NCBI RefSeq assembly: GCF_000733925.1
Contig: NZ_JPOO01000003.1
Coordinates: 1,364,001-1,428,000 of the forward strand
DNA from: Arenibacter algicola
GTDB taxonomy: Bacteria; Bacteroidota; Bacteroidia; Flavobacteriales; Flavobacteriaceae
Length of the DNA stretch: 64,000 nt
Direction: 5' to 3'
Shown: piece after piece, positions 52,746 to 62,831 of the stretch
Layout of the letters: each line of letters begins with the position of its first letter
How positions within the stretch are numbered: position 1 is the stretch's first letter
Notes under the pieces: generated by a model
What the model was told of the DNA's origin: nothing
The model's database searches: none
Seen by the model: only the letters and a program-made list of their open reading frames with translations
Program-made: the position numbers and the translations under genes

Positions 52746-52765
52746 CCTCTCGACTGCGCTCGAGG
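52746..52765. repeat. Intergenic palindrome CCTCTCGACTGCGCTCGAGG
   Basis: An imperfect palindrome (CTCGA on both sides of CTGCG) inside the non-coding stretch 52600-52862. Similar CTCGACTGCGCTCGA-type elements recur in Flavobacteriia genomes; here I see one copy in the window. Rest of 52600-52862 shows no gene or terminator. Confidence 0.45.
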
Positions 52766-52862
52766 AAACAGAAAAACAAGCTATAATTATTTAATAATCA
52801 AGTATTTGAATTTAAACTATAGTCAAAATTAATGTGCAAAAAAAGGTGCCCTATATCCTACC

Positions 52863-53624
52863 CTACAATGACTTTCTAATGGCGATAAACAAAAAAATGA
52901 ACAATGAGTAGATCATAAAAAAAGGAATTATGTAATCTGCCCATCCCAAAACCAGCATCACACTGATTATCAATAGCTGAAACCCAAGCCCAAAGGTAGA
53001 TACGGCCGTCATAAGCCAATTGGGCAGATGCCTGCCGTTGGCAGCCTCACCATCCAACTTATAAATAATTTGATCAAAACTGCCATAAAGAATCCGGTAC
53101 CACCAAAAAAGGACATTCACATTACGCTGATGCTCCCCAACCATTGCCACTGGCGTGCCGGATTCAAAAATTCGACTTGTAACATCGCCATGAAACTTAT
53201 TTCTCAAGATTACGTAATAATAATTGTATAGGGTACCCTGAAGCTGCAGGCCCAGAAATGCCAACACGGCAAATCCAAAGTCCACATTGGTAATATGCCA
53301 GAGTACTACAAATATTAGGATATTCAGAACAAAATCCGACAGGGAATCAAAATACCTCCCAGTATAGGAGGGCGTATCTTTGATCCTTGCCAACTCCCCA
53401 TCGGCAGCATCCAAGATAGATTTTAGAATAAAAAAGAAGGCTGCATACCAATAGTAGCCATAATACATGCAAACCACCGCTATAACACCTGAACAAAGAA
53501 ATCCAAACGTAACTTGCACAGGCGTAACAGTCGTTTCTTTTAGTCCGTTCGCAATAACCCTGGCTATTGATCTACCATAGTCGGATAGGTCCAAAAATTT
53601 ATGGTCTTCCGGTAATTTAGACAT
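52863..53624 (-). CDS. CDP-alcohol phosphatidyltransferase family protein
   Basis: 253 residues with six or so membrane segments. The metal/CDP motif DG-x2-AR-x8-G-x3-D-x3-D is complete: DGELARIKDTPSYTGRYFDSLSD, given here in parts as DGELAR, then G, then DSLSD (about residues 92-115). It joins an alcohol (inositol, glycerol phosphate or similar) to CDP-diacylglycerol. The acceptor cannot be named. Single gene near the oxidoreductase at 53.8 kb; no operon link. Confidence 0.85.
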   Translation of the reverse strand: MSKLPEDHKFLDLSDYGRSIARVIANGLKETTVTPVQVTFGFLCSGVIAVVCMYYGYYWYAAFFFILKSILDAADGELARIKDTPSYTGRYFDSLSDFVLNILIFVVLWHITNVDFGFAVLAFLGLQLQGTLYNYYYVILRNKFHGDVTSRIFESGTPVAMVGEHQRNVNVLFWWYRILYGSFDQIIYKLDGEAANGRHLPNWLMTAVSTFGLGFQLLIISVMLVLGWADYIIPFFMIYSLFIFLFIAIRKSL

Positions 53625-53832
53625 TCCCAGCTTTTTTTATGGAGCATTTTTAATGACTTAGCTACCTAAATTTTAAAACAGCACACTTATTTATCCTTAC
53701 TAAATATACGACTAAATAAGGCGGGAATTATTTAGGCTTCCAAAAAACAACGGGATAGCATTAAATATTTTGACAGAACATTGGAAGTTTCATATAAAAA
53801 AATGGCAGCAACAAAAAGGATGCTAGCGCTAT

Positions 53833-54849
53833 CTACCCTTCCAAAATCTCAATTTGCCTAATAATGTCCTTTTCTGTTATTGGATATGGGATTCCTTCAA
53901 CAATGGACTTATAAACATCATCGAACAAATTGATATAAGAGGATTTTACCGATTCTATTTCCTCGGTATGCTTTTCACCGTTCTCAGCAATGGTAGTGAG
54001 CACACCATATTTATTGGCATCCTCTATTCCAAACAAAGCATTTCCGGGACTCATTCCCGCCAACAGTTGCTGCTCTTGAATATCCGTTCGCTGTTTCACA
54101 AAGGTCCCCTTGGTTCCATTAAGAACAAAAGCGGCTTGCGGCTGCACCACCAACATGCTCATAGTCAAAAACACCTGTACCCCCTTGGGATACAGCAAAT
54201 GAATATGTACATAATCATCCACTTGGGTTTTAGGCCTAAACTGCCCAGTGTACTTTTTCCATTCCAATGGGAATCCAAAAAGGGCTATGGCCATATCCAA
54301 TAAATGTGGGGCCAGATCATACATAAGGCCACTACCCGGTACTGGGGTTTCCTTGGCTATTTTGGGACCTATGTGATAACGATATCTATCATAACGCATA
54401 TGGGCCTCTACCATGGCCCCCAATTTACCGGAATCCAACACCTTCTTTACCGCCAGAAAGTCACTATCATACCTTCTATTTTGATAAGGCAGGATACAAC
54501 GATCCTGCCTTTTTGCCTCGGCAAAAAGTTCCTTGGCCTCTGCACTGTTAACACAAAAAGGCTTCTCCACCAAAACATGCTTTTTGGCTAGGAGCGCCTT
54601 TAGCGCAAATTCGAAATGCGTAAAATTGGGCGTATTTACCACTACCAGATCAATGTCCTCATCAGCTATAAGCTGATCAACGGTGTCGTAACTTTTTATC
54701 TTGGGATAAGTCTTACTGGCTATTTTTTTGGTCCTCTCAACCACTGCTGTCAAATGGTATCCGGGATGCTCATTCAAAAACGGGGCATGAAACAAGCTGC
54801 CCGACATTCCGAATGAAAGAATACCCGTCTTTAATATCTTTTTGGACAT
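53833..54849 (-). CDS. Cytoplasmic Gfo/Idh/MocA oxidoreductase
   Basis: 338 residues with no signal peptide: KILKTGILSFGMSGSLFHAPFL is the nucleotide-binding start, HVLVEKPFCVNSAEA holds the EKP motif near 95, YQNRRYDSDFLAVKK is typical of YdgJ/inositol dehydrogenase-like members, and MYDLAPHLLDMAIALFG holds the catalytic H-D pair. It is separate from the island; it could reduce sugars in the cytoplasm. Substrate unknown. Confidence 0.87.
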   Translation of the reverse strand: MSKKILKTGILSFGMSGSLFHAPFLNEHPGYHLTAVVERTKKIASKTYPKIKSYDTVDQLIADEDIDLVVVNTPNFTHFEFALKALLAKKHVLVEKPFCVNSAEAKELFAEAKRQDRCILPYQNRRYDSDFLAVKKVLDSGKLGAMVEAHMRYDRYRYHIGPKIAKETPVPGSGLMYDLAPHLLDMAIALFGFPLEWKKYTGQFRPKTQVDDYVHIHLLYPKGVQVFLTMSMLVVQPQAAFVLNGTKGTFVKQRTDIQEQQLLAGMSPGNALFGIEDANKYGVLTTIAENGEKHTEEIESVKSSYINLFDDVYKSIVEGIPYPITEKDIIRQIEILEG

Positions 54850-54922
54850 AATTTAAGTTACTTTCATTAAAAATTGGGTCATTTCCCTTTACCAAGAAAC
54901 ACAATGATCACAGTGGTTGCCG

Positions 54923-57553
54923 TTATTTTAAACTGGCCAGACTCTTCTCCAGGGTATCAATTTTAGCAATGGCATCCGCTTCCTTCTGCCGTTCCAAGTC
55001 AATTACCTGCGCAGGCGCATTGGCCACAAAACGCTCATTGGAAAGTTTCTTACGCACCGATACCAAAAAGCCTTTTATATATTCCAATTCCTCTTCCAAC
55101 TTTTTAATTTCTGCTCCAATATCAATGGCCCCAACCATGGGTACAAAATATTCGTTGGACTTTACCCTAAAGGTCAAAGCCCCATCCACTGCACTGTCAA
55201 CATAATCAATATCCGACACATTGGTGAGCTTGGCTATAACCACATCCCAATCCTTGGAAATATCCCCGTCGTTTAAGACCGCCAATTGAAGGGCATCTTT
55301 CATAGGGATATTCTTTTCCTTTCTAATGGTACGTATTCCCGCAATTACGTCTGCAGCAAAATTAAAACCTTCGATTAGATTCTCATTTACAGGCTGTACG
55401 TTTGGCCATTTTGCAATGACCAATGCCTCTTCCGGGGTACGTTCGGCGATGTGCTGCCAAACTTCCTCCGTAAGAAATGGCATAAACGGGTGGAGTAGTT
55501 TTAAGTTCTCTTCAAAGATATGGATCACTGCATCAAAGGTAATTTTATCTATGGGCTGCTGGTATGCTGGTTTAATTATTTCCAATAACCAAGAACTATA
55601 ATCGTCCCAAACCAATTTATAGATGGCCATTAAGGCATCCGAGATCCGATACTTGCTAAAATGATCCTCTATCTCTTCAAGTGTTTTATTGAATTTTGAA
55701 GTATACCATTCAATACCCAACTTGGAAGCCTCTGGTTGTGGCAGATCTGCCACTTCCCAGCCTTTTACCAAGCGGAAACCGTTCCAAATCTTATTGGCAA
55801 AGTTTTTCCCCTGTTGGCACAAGGCCTCGTCGAACATTAGGTCGTTACCGGCAGCGGAACTCAACAAAAGTCCAACACGAACACCGTCCGCCCCGTAATC
55901 TTCAATCAGTTGCAGCGCATCCGGGGAATTTCCGAGCGACTTTGACATTTTACGTCTTTGCTTATCGCGCACCAATCCCGTAAGATATACGTTCTCGAAA
56001 GGCCTTTCATTGCGGTATTCATAGCCTGAAATAATCATTCTGGCTACCCAAAAGAATAAAATATCCGGCCCGGTTACCAAATCATTGGTAGGATAGTAGT
56101 ACTCTATTTCCTTATTATTGGGTTCCAAAATCCCGTTAAAGACACTTATCGGCCAGATCCAAGAAGAAAACCATGTGTCCAGGGCATCTGCGTCCTGTTT
56201 TAAGTCATCCAATGTTAAACCGGAATTCCCAGATTTTTTCCTGGCCATATCCAACGCCTCTTCTTTGGTTTCTGCCACCACAAAATCGTCCTGTCCATCT
56301 CCAAAATAATAGGCCGGGATTTGTTGTCCCCACCACAATTGTCGAGAAATATTCCAATCGCGAATGTTTTCCATCCAATGGCGATAGGTATTTTCGAATT
56401 TTTTGGGGAACAACTTAATATCTTCGTCTTCCAAAACCGACTTTATAGCAGGTTTGGCCAGATCTTCCATACTAAGAAACCACTGATCGGACAATCTTGG
56501 CTCAATAACTGCCTTGGTTCTCTCCGAAGTGCCAATTTTATTAATGTGCTGTTCGGTCTTTACCAAATACCCTTTTTCCTCCAATTCTTTTGAAATAGCC
56601 TTCCTGACCTCAAAACGGTCCCTACCTTCATAATGCAATCCAAAACTATTTAAACTGGCATCTTCATTAAAGATATCTATAGTCTCCAGATTGTGTTTCT
56701 CCCCCAGGGCCTTGTCATTGACATCGTGTGCGGGGGTCACTTTAAGGCAACCTGTTCCAAACTCAACATCAACATATTCATCCTCAATTATGGGGATTAC
56801 CCTGTTGCATATGGGTACTATAGCCTTTTTACCTCTTAGATGGGCATAACGCTCATCGGCGGGGTTAATACAGATGGCCGTATCCCCTAAAATGGTTTCC
56901 GGTCTGGTGGTGGCAATGGTAACGGTTTCATCCGAACCCTCTATTTTATAGGCCAAATAGTATAACAGGCCCTGTCTTTCCTCGTAGATCACTTCTTCGT
57001 CGGACAAGGTGGTTTTTGCCTCAGGATCCCAGTTTACCATACGGTAACCCCTATATATCAAACCTTTATTGTAGAGGTCTACAAAGACTTTTATAACGGA
57101 GGCGGACATATTGTCATCCATAGTGAACTTGGTACGCTCCCAATCGCAGGAACAGCCCAATTTCTTTAACTGTTCCAGGATTACCCCACCGTATTCATGG
57201 GTCCAATCCCAGGCATGCTTCAAAAATTCTTCCCGGGTTATATCCTTTTTATCTATCCCTTGTTCCTTTAGTTTGGCAACCACTTTGGCCTCCGTAGCTA
57301 TGGAGGCGTGATCGGTGCCAGGCACCCAACAGGCATTTTTCCCCATTAAACGGGCCCTACGGATCAAAACATCCTGTATGGTATTGTTCAACATATGCCC
57401 CATATGCAAAACTCCGGTAACATTTGGCGGAGGTATGACTATGGTATATGGCTCCCTATCATCTGGTGTGGAATGAAAATAATTATGTTTGGTCCAATAG
57501 TCGTACCATTGGCCCTCTACCCTGTGAGGCTCATATTTTGAAGGAATTTCCAT
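54923..57553 (-). CDS. valS: Valine--tRNA ligase
   Basis: 876 residues, normal for bacterial ValS. HMGH in PPPNVTGVLHMGHM near residues 50-53 is the HIGH motif and KMSKSLGN near 535 the KMSKS motif; TTRPETILGDTA belongs to the editing domain, and the C-terminal coiled coil (IKKLEEELEYIKGFLVSV, EKSLASLK) is the tRNA-binding arm. Single gene between the oxidoreductase and DUF1573. Confidence 0.97.
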   Translation of the reverse strand: MEIPSKYEPHRVEGQWYDYWTKHNYFHSTPDDREPYTIVIPPPNVTGVLHMGHMLNNTIQDVLIRRARLMGKNACWVPGTDHASIATEAKVVAKLKEQGIDKKDITREEFLKHAWDWTHEYGGVILEQLKKLGCSCDWERTKFTMDDNMSASVIKVFVDLYNKGLIYRGYRMVNWDPEAKTTLSDEEVIYEERQGLLYYLAYKIEGSDETVTIATTRPETILGDTAICINPADERYAHLRGKKAIVPICNRVIPIIEDEYVDVEFGTGCLKVTPAHDVNDKALGEKHNLETIDIFNEDASLNSFGLHYEGRDRFEVRKAISKELEEKGYLVKTEQHINKIGTSERTKAVIEPRLSDQWFLSMEDLAKPAIKSVLEDEDIKLFPKKFENTYRHWMENIRDWNISRQLWWGQQIPAYYFGDGQDDFVVAETKEEALDMARKKSGNSGLTLDDLKQDADALDTWFSSWIWPISVFNGILEPNNKEIEYYYPTNDLVTGPDILFFWVARMIISGYEYRNERPFENVYLTGLVRDKQRRKMSKSLGNSPDALQLIEDYGADGVRVGLLLSSAAGNDLMFDEALCQQGKNFANKIWNGFRLVKGWEVADLPQPEASKLGIEWYTSKFNKTLEEIEDHFSKYRISDALMAIYKLVWDDYSSWLLEIIKPAYQQPIDKITFDAVIHIFEENLKLLHPFMPFLTEEVWQHIAERTPEEALVIAKWPNVQPVNENLIEGFNFAADVIAGIRTIRKEKNIPMKDALQLAVLNDGDISKDWDVVIAKLTNVSDIDYVDSAVDGALTFRVKSNEYFVPMVGAIDIGAEIKKLEEELEYIKGFLVSVRKKLSNERFVANAPAQVIDLERQKEADAIAKIDTLEKSLASLK

Positions 57554-57697
57554 TATTTGGAACAGTTTTTGCTTACCCTAAACGGGCGATTACTAAATGA
57601 GTGCAATATTAAGGTTAAACTTGAAGTAATTCTAAGGTTTTTGTCCATTTAGAAATACGAAACAAAAATAAGTAACGTTATTACATAACAAAAGAAT

Positions 57698-57728
57698 TTT
57701 GGAGGTTCATTAAAAACATTTACTTTTG
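57698..57728 (+). promoter_or_regulatory. Promoter of the DUF1573 gene
   Basis: TTTG (57698-57701), 19 bases, TACTTTTG (57721-57728): full match to TTTG-N19-TAnnTTTG, 23 bases before the ATG. Confidence 0.7.
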
Positions 57729-57751
57729 AAATTCACCAAAAACTAAAAATA

Positions 57752-58138
57752 ATGAAAAAAATAGTACTAGTTCTATTTATTGGTCTCTTAGGATTTGGCC
57801 TAACCGCTCAAGAAAATGTAGCGAAAATTAGCTTCAAAACGGAAACCGTTGATTATGGTGAAATTGCTAAAGGCAGCGATGGCTTAAGAGTGTTTGAATT
57901 TACCAATACTGGGAATGCACCACTTGTTATAAGCAAAGTAAGCTCTAGCTGCGGATGTACAATCCCTAAAAAACCGGATGCACCTATATTACCAGGTAAA
58001 ACTGGCGAAATTCAAGTAAAATATGATACTAACAGAGTTGGACCTATCGCAAAGGCGATAACTGTAATCTCCAACGCTGACACCCCAACGAAGGTGTTAA
58101 AAATAAAGGGAAAGGTATTACCGGCGGAAGGCAAATAA
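57752..58138 (+). CDS. DUF1573 secreted protein
   Basis: 128 residues with signal peptide (cleavage after AQ, near residue 20). DUF1573 domain: VDYGEIAKGSDGLRVFEFTNTG, VSSSCGCTIPKKPDAPILPG and KVLKIKGKV. The SCGCT cysteines and immunoglobulin-like fold are the family hallmark. Widespread in Bacteroidota; function unknown. It has its own promoter and terminator, so is a single-gene unit. Confidence 0.9.
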   Translation: MKKIVLVLFIGLLGFGLTAQENVAKISFKTETVDYGEIAKGSDGLRVFEFTNTGNAPLVISKVSSSCGCTIPKKPDAPILPGKTGEIQVKYDTNRVGPIAKAITVISNADTPTKVLKIKGKVLPAEGK

Positions 58139-58155
58139 ATACCACTCCCAAACAC

Positions 58156-58201
58156 AAAAGCTTGTTAATTACCTAATTGGGGATTTAACAAGCTTTTTTT
58201 A
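58156..58201 (+). terminator. Rho-independent terminator of the DUF1573 gene
   Basis: 13-bp stem (AAAAGCTTGTTAA, 58156-58168, with TTAACAAGCTTTT, 58185-58197) followed by T run to 58200. Also can serve the convergent PDZ gene because the left flank is A-rich. Confidence 0.85.
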
Positions 58202-58285
58202 TTGGTGGGGTTTTCGGCTTACCTACCTGGACCCTGGGATAGATTCCTTAAAAATGCCTGGGCCTACCTTGGCCTATAACATCAT

Positions 58286-59620
58286 CTATTTGAATACATC
58301 CTTAAGGACATAGGTAATCAACATATCCTTTTGGTAGCGTTCTATTAAAACCTTCACTCTTTTACCCTCCTTGTCATTCAGCATATGTAGGATTTGTTGA
58401 AGTTTATAGTGATGTACCTTTTTCCCGTTTACTGCCAGAATAACATCCCCTTCCTGCAAACCCGCTTCATGGCCAGGGCTTCCCGCACGTATGCCAGACA
58501 CTATAATTTCCGGGACCATACTTAGCCTGGTCATATTCTCGAAGAGTATTTGCACATCCCCGAACGATTTGCCACTATCTGCCAACACCGCCCCATTTAC
58601 ATCTGCAATACTTTCGGAAATATAACGCATTCCATTATGCTGAATATCTATTCCGCTCAAATTAAAATCGAACGGTTTATTAAAAAGGGAATTTTTGCGC
58701 AAACTCAGGGTACTATTACCATAATTGAAAACCAGGGTAAATCTTTTTAGGACCTCTCCGCCCAAACTTCCATTTCTATCTCCGAAAGTTGTCATGGAAT
58801 TAAAATACTGTAGATCAGGAAATGCGGTTTTGGCATCCTTTAATAAAAAGCCTGCTAATTTGATCCCATCTATTTTGGTCCTTTTTCCATAAATGCTTCC
58901 ACTTAGTCCCTGTCCCAAAAAATCTACATAATTGTCCCGAGGAACCCCCAATCCCCTATCCAAATCCTCAAAAAGCCATAAAGCATCAGAACTACCCGAA
59001 TCTATTAATAATTTAACAGGGATACTTTGCTTATTTTTCATTAATACATCACCCTGAACATAGGCTTTGTTTTGAATAATCTGCAAAGGCAGTTTTCGGG
59101 TCTTGGAGCTTTTTTTGGACCTGTAAAGATCAGGGTCATGAAGCTTCAAATATTTCGATGAATAATTTAACTCAACTATAAAATCCCTAAAGAGGTCATA
59201 ACCAATGATTCCATGTACCGGTATACCCAGCCTAGGGGAAAGATTCAGTTCCTTGTCCATAACCACATAAAGCTGTTGATCCGTATTGACCACTTCTCCA
59301 ATTCTAAATAAATTGGAGCTAGATATCAAAGCATTAATTGGCTCACCCTCACCAAGGCCTTTTATTACAATTTCCGAAACATTGTTAATTTGAATGGAAT
59401 CTTTATCCGATAAATTAAAAAGAATAGGTTTATTTACCCCTGAATCCAAAATAAATGAAAGTTGTGCCCCGTTTACCTCTATTGGAATTATAATGAGATT
59501 GTTCACCAATTCAAACTTCACCTTTTGAAACTTTTCTCCAGACGGCAATTTGAAATTTTGAGATAACAGTAAAACGGGGCAGCACCAAATAAGGAAAACC
59601 ATATGTCTTAAGAAAGCCAT
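58286..59620 (-). CDS. Retropepsin-like aspartyl protease with PDZ domain
   Basis: 444 residues from the ATG at 59620 (upstream TTG rejected). Signal peptide (MAFLRHMVFLIWCCPVLLLSQ) followed by two DSG-type aspartyl elements: LSFILDSGVNKPILF (near 55) and KLLIDSGSSDALW (near 197), with a C-terminal PDZ domain (GSPGHEAGLQEGDVILAVNGK, key part GLQEGDVILAVNGK, near 395). Two half-sites on one chain resemble a gene-duplicated retropepsin. DSG replaces the usual DTG in both. Likely periplasmic; target unknown. Confidence 0.8.
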   Translation of the reverse strand: MAFLRHMVFLIWCCPVLLLSQNFKLPSGEKFQKVKFELVNNLIIIPIEVNGAQLSFILDSGVNKPILFNLSDKDSIQINNVSEIVIKGLGEGEPINALISSSNLFRIGEVVNTDQQLYVVMDKELNLSPRLGIPVHGIIGYDLFRDFIVELNYSSKYLKLHDPDLYRSKKSSKTRKLPLQIIQNKAYVQGDVLMKNKQSIPVKLLIDSGSSDALWLFEDLDRGLGVPRDNYVDFLGQGLSGSIYGKRTKIDGIKLAGFLLKDAKTAFPDLQYFNSMTTFGDRNGSLGGEVLKRFTLVFNYGNSTLSLRKNSLFNKPFDFNLSGIDIQHNGMRYISESIADVNGAVLADSGKSFGDVQILFENMTRLSMVPEIIVSGIRAGSPGHEAGLQEGDVILAVNGKKVHHYKLQQILHMLNDKEGKRVKVLIERYQKDMLITYVLKDVFK

Positions 59621-59771
59621 CCTATTTCCATTTTTAAGCAACCTACCCCTCTAATTTACGCACAAAACCCTTGACATCAGAATCATTTAACATATTAATA
59701 TGGAATCAAATAAGGTCGTTTTATTGTTTTGTCCGTATTGATTTCTCATTTTTGCCTAAAATTAAATCCAT

Positions 59772-60962
59772 ATGCCATCAATTTCACGGAGAGGCAGGAC
59801 AATGCCGGAATCTCCAATAAGAAAACTAGTACCTTTTGCTGAAGCTGCCATAAAAAGAGGAATCAAGATTATCCATTTAAATATAGGCCAGCCCGACATA
59901 AAAACACCAAAAGTTGCATTGGATGCCGTTAAAAACAATGCTCTGGAAGTCCTGGCTTATAGCAGAACAGAAGGTTCCGAATCTTACAGGGAAAAAATTG
60001 CCGGATATTACGCAAAGAATGACATTCATGTTCATGCAGACAATATTATAGTTACTACAGGTGGTTCGGAAGCATTGTCCTTTGCTTTGGGAAGTATAGC
60101 GGATAATGACGATGAAATTATTATCCCAGAGCCCTTTTATGCCAATTACAACGGATTTGCAAACGCCAGCGGAATAAAGGTAGTACCGGTTGTTTCCAGT
60201 ATTGAAAATAATTTTGCACTACCTCCAATTGACGAATTTGAAAAACTAATTACACCCAGGACAAAGGCCATCCTTATTTGCAATCCAGGGAACCCAACAG
60301 GCTATTTATATACAAGGGAAGAAATTAAAAAACTTGCCTCTATAGTAAAAAAACACAACCTATTCCTAGTGGCCGATGAGGTATACCGTGAATTTATCTA
60401 TGACGGCAGGGAGCATTATTCCATTCTTCAGGAAAAAGGCCTTGAAGAACACGCTATTATAGTTGACTCTGTTTCCAAAAGATACAGCATGTGCGGGGCG
60501 CGAATTGGGTATTTGGTCTCCAAAAATAAAGAAGTTATGCAAACCGCCCTAAAATTTGCCCAGGCCCGACTTTCCCCGCCCACCTATGCGCAAATTGCCA
60601 GTGAAGCTGCCTTGGAAACCCCACAGTCTTACTTTGATGATGTAAAAAAGGAATACGAGGAACGCAGAAACATACTTATCTCAGAATTAAACAAACTCGA
60701 GGGTGTTGTAGTGGCCCAGCCACAGGGTGCCTTTTATTGTATTGCACAACTGCCCATTGACAACGCGGACACCTTTGCCCAGTGGCTATTGGAGGATTTC
60801 AATTTAAACGGGGAGACCGTAATGGTAGCACCTGCAGCGGGATTCTACGCAACTGAGGGCTTGGGTACAAACCAGATCAGAATTGCCTATGTATTGGAAA
60901 AGGAAGATCTAAAAAGAGCGGTTCACATTTTAAAGGAGGCCTTAAAGGTATATGCAAATTAA
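59772..60962 (+). CDS. PLP-dependent aminotransferase, class I/II (aspartate type)
   Basis: 396 residues of fold-type I aminotransferase. The pyridoxal lysine is in SVSKRYSMCGARIGYL near residue 237; NPGNPTGYLYTREE, VADEVYREFIY and the C-terminal RIAYVLE (Arg binding the alpha-carboxylate) are present. Either aspartate or a prephenate/aromatic amino acid transaminase. Its stop codon overlaps the murB ATG by one base, so the two are translated as a unit. Confidence 0.9.
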   Translation: MPSISRRGRTMPESPIRKLVPFAEAAIKRGIKIIHLNIGQPDIKTPKVALDAVKNNALEVLAYSRTEGSESYREKIAGYYAKNDIHVHADNIIVTTGGSEALSFALGSIADNDDEIIIPEPFYANYNGFANASGIKVVPVVSSIENNFALPPIDEFEKLITPRTKAILICNPGNPTGYLYTREEIKKLASIVKKHNLFLVADEVYREFIYDGREHYSILQEKGLEEHAIIVDSVSKRYSMCGARIGYLVSKNKEVMQTALKFAQARLSPPTYAQIASEAALETPQSYFDDVKKEYEERRNILISELNKLEGVVVAQPQGAFYCIAQLPIDNADTFAQWLLEDFNLNGETVMVAPAAGFYATEGLGTNQIRIAYVLEKEDLKRAVHILKEALKVYAN

Positions 60963-61978
60963 TGGATATACGAAAAGACATATCCCTTAAAAAGTACAAT
61001 ACTTTTGGAATTGATGCCAAGGCCAAATTCTTTTGCGAAATAAATTCGATCGCAGACCTAAAAAAAGCACTTTCACTTCAGGGATATCCCACTTTATTTG
61101 TTCTCGGAGGGGGTAGCAATATGCTTATCACAAAAGATTTGGAAAATCTGGTACTGCATATAAACCTAAAGGGAATTGAGGTGCTTTCAGAAAATAAGGA
61201 TGAGGCCATAATAAAAGTCAGTGCCGGTGAGAATTGGCACAATATGGTATTGTGGACTTTGGACCACGATTATGGCGGATTGGAGAACCTATCCCTCATA
61301 CCAGGTAATACTGGTACCGCCCCAATTCAGAACATAGGCGCCTATGGTGTAGAACTTAAGGACACCTTTGTAAGTTGCGATGCCATGGAAATTGCCACCC
61401 AGGAACTAAAAACCTTTACCAAGGAAGAGTGCCAGTTTGGCTATCGCGATTCCTATTTCAAAAATGAAGGGCTAGGAAAATACATCATCACTTCGGTAAG
61501 TTTTAAATTGACCAAAAGAAATCATAAACTAAATGTAGATTATGGTGCCATTGTTTCCGAATTACATAATAGCGGCATTACCAATCCCAGCATTAAGGAT
61601 GTGTCCAATGCCGTAATTTCCATTAGAAAAAGTAAGTTGCCAGACCCTAAGGAATTGGGCAATAGTGGAAGTTTCTTTAAAAACCCGGTAGTAGATAAGC
61701 AGCAATTTGATAACTTCACCAAGATGAACCCAAATGCGCCCTTTTATAAGGTTGCTGAAAATGAATTCAAGATTCCGGCCGGTTGGTTAATAGAGCAATG
61801 TGGCTATAAGGGAAAGCGGTTTGGCGATGCCGGAGTACACAAAAACCAGGCCTTGGTGTTGGTCAATTACGGTGATGCCTCAGGGGCTGAAATCATTGAC
61901 CTGGCAGAAAACATTATAGACAGTGTGTTGAAAAGGTTCGGAATTGTGATCAGCCCGGAAGTCAATATCATAAAATAA
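60962..61978 (+). CDS. murB: UDP-N-acetylenolpyruvoylglucosamine reductase
   Basis: 338 residues, type I MurB (E. coli type; VSISFKL..., FGYRDSYFK present). FLGGGSNML-type FAD loop (VLGGGSNMLI), NLSLIPGNTGTAPIQNIGAYGVEL, and GNSGSFFKNPVV (catalytic Ser near 239) are intact. It makes UDP-MurNAc. It overlaps the aminotransferase by one base (TAATG). Confidence 0.95.
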   Translation: MDIRKDISLKKYNTFGIDAKAKFFCEINSIADLKKALSLQGYPTLFVLGGGSNMLITKDLENLVLHINLKGIEVLSENKDEAIIKVSAGENWHNMVLWTLDHDYGGLENLSLIPGNTGTAPIQNIGAYGVELKDTFVSCDAMEIATQELKTFTKEECQFGYRDSYFKNEGLGKYIITSVSFKLTKRNHKLNVDYGAIVSELHNSGITNPSIKDVSNAVISIRKSKLPDPKELGNSGSFFKNPVVDKQQFDNFTKMNPNAPFYKVAENEFKIPAGWLIEQCGYKGKRFGDAGVHKNQALVLVNYGDASGAEIIDLAENIIDSVLKRFGIVISPEVNIIK

Positions 61979-62176
61979 CCCCCGACATAAGATGCCAGGG
62001 GCTATACCAAACCAAACTAACCAAAAATTAAATGCACAGTTACCAGCTGTCCATTTATCCAATTAAAACGCTAAGCATAACAATCAATTTTATAATTTAG
62101 CGTTTGTGTATATACGAGGAGAATTAAGGAATTGGATGATTGCCAAGCAACTTTTTTTTGAGAACACACTATTTAT

Positions 62177-62746
62177 ATGAGCATATTACTGGAAAATCAT
62201 ATTGTTGAGCTTCTTCAAGAGCGAAATGACAAGGCCATTTCCCTCCTTTATGAACACTATGGGGACACCTTATACGGGGTAGCCTACAAGGTAGTGCGTG
62301 ATGAGGAATTGGCTCAGGATGTTGTACAGGAAAGCTTTATCAAAATTTGGAAGAAATCGGATTCCTACGACCCCACAAAAGCTAAATTGTTCACTTGGTT
62401 ATTCAGGATTACACGCAATACAGCCATAGACAAATTAAGAAGTGCGAACAACAAATCCGACAAGGAAATCCAAATGGACGTTTCGGACGTATATAAACTA
62501 GGAACTGAAGGTATAATCCCTGACTTGATGGACGTTCAGGATAATTTGGATAAAATAGATTCAAAATATCAAATTGTATTGGACGCCTTATTTTTTCAAG
62601 GAATGACCCAGCAGGAGGCAAGCGAAGAATTGGACATACCACTAGGTACCATCAAGTCTAGATTAAAGATTGGACTTAGGGAATTAAAGAAGATTTATGG
62701 TTCAACTATAGTTCTTGCCTGTTTACTAAGTTTATTTATGAATTAA
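62177..62746 (+). CDS. ECF RNA polymerase sigma factor
   Basis: 189 residues: region 2 (LYEHYGDTLYGVAYKVVRDEELAQDVVQESFIKIWKK; key part DVVQESFIKIW near 55), region 4 HTH (FFQGMTQQEASEELDIPLGTIKSRL; key part EASEELDIPLGTIKSR near 155), and a hydrophobic C-terminal tail (VLACLLSLFM). The anti-sigma gene starts 85 bases later. It directs transcription of an unknown stress or envelope regulon. Confidence 0.93.
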   Translation: MSILLENHIVELLQERNDKAISLLYEHYGDTLYGVAYKVVRDEELAQDVVQESFIKIWKKSDSYDPTKAKLFTWLFRITRNTAIDKLRSANNKSDKEIQMDVSDVYKLGTEGIIPDLMDVQDNLDKIDSKYQIVLDALFFQGMTQQEASEELDIPLGTIKSRLKIGLRELKKIYGSTIVLACLLSLFMN

Positions 62747-62831
62747 AGCACAACCTTGTTAAGACTAAGACCCAACTATTAAGCTGACGTTACAGCATAG
62801 CCGACCAAATTGTGCTACAAATAATAAAGCC

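Noticed and set aside
53833..54849. Part of the 3-keto sugar island
   Set aside because: The protein has no Tat signal, is separated by the phosphatidyltransferase gene and 1.4 kb from the LacI gene, and no operator motif was seen upstream.
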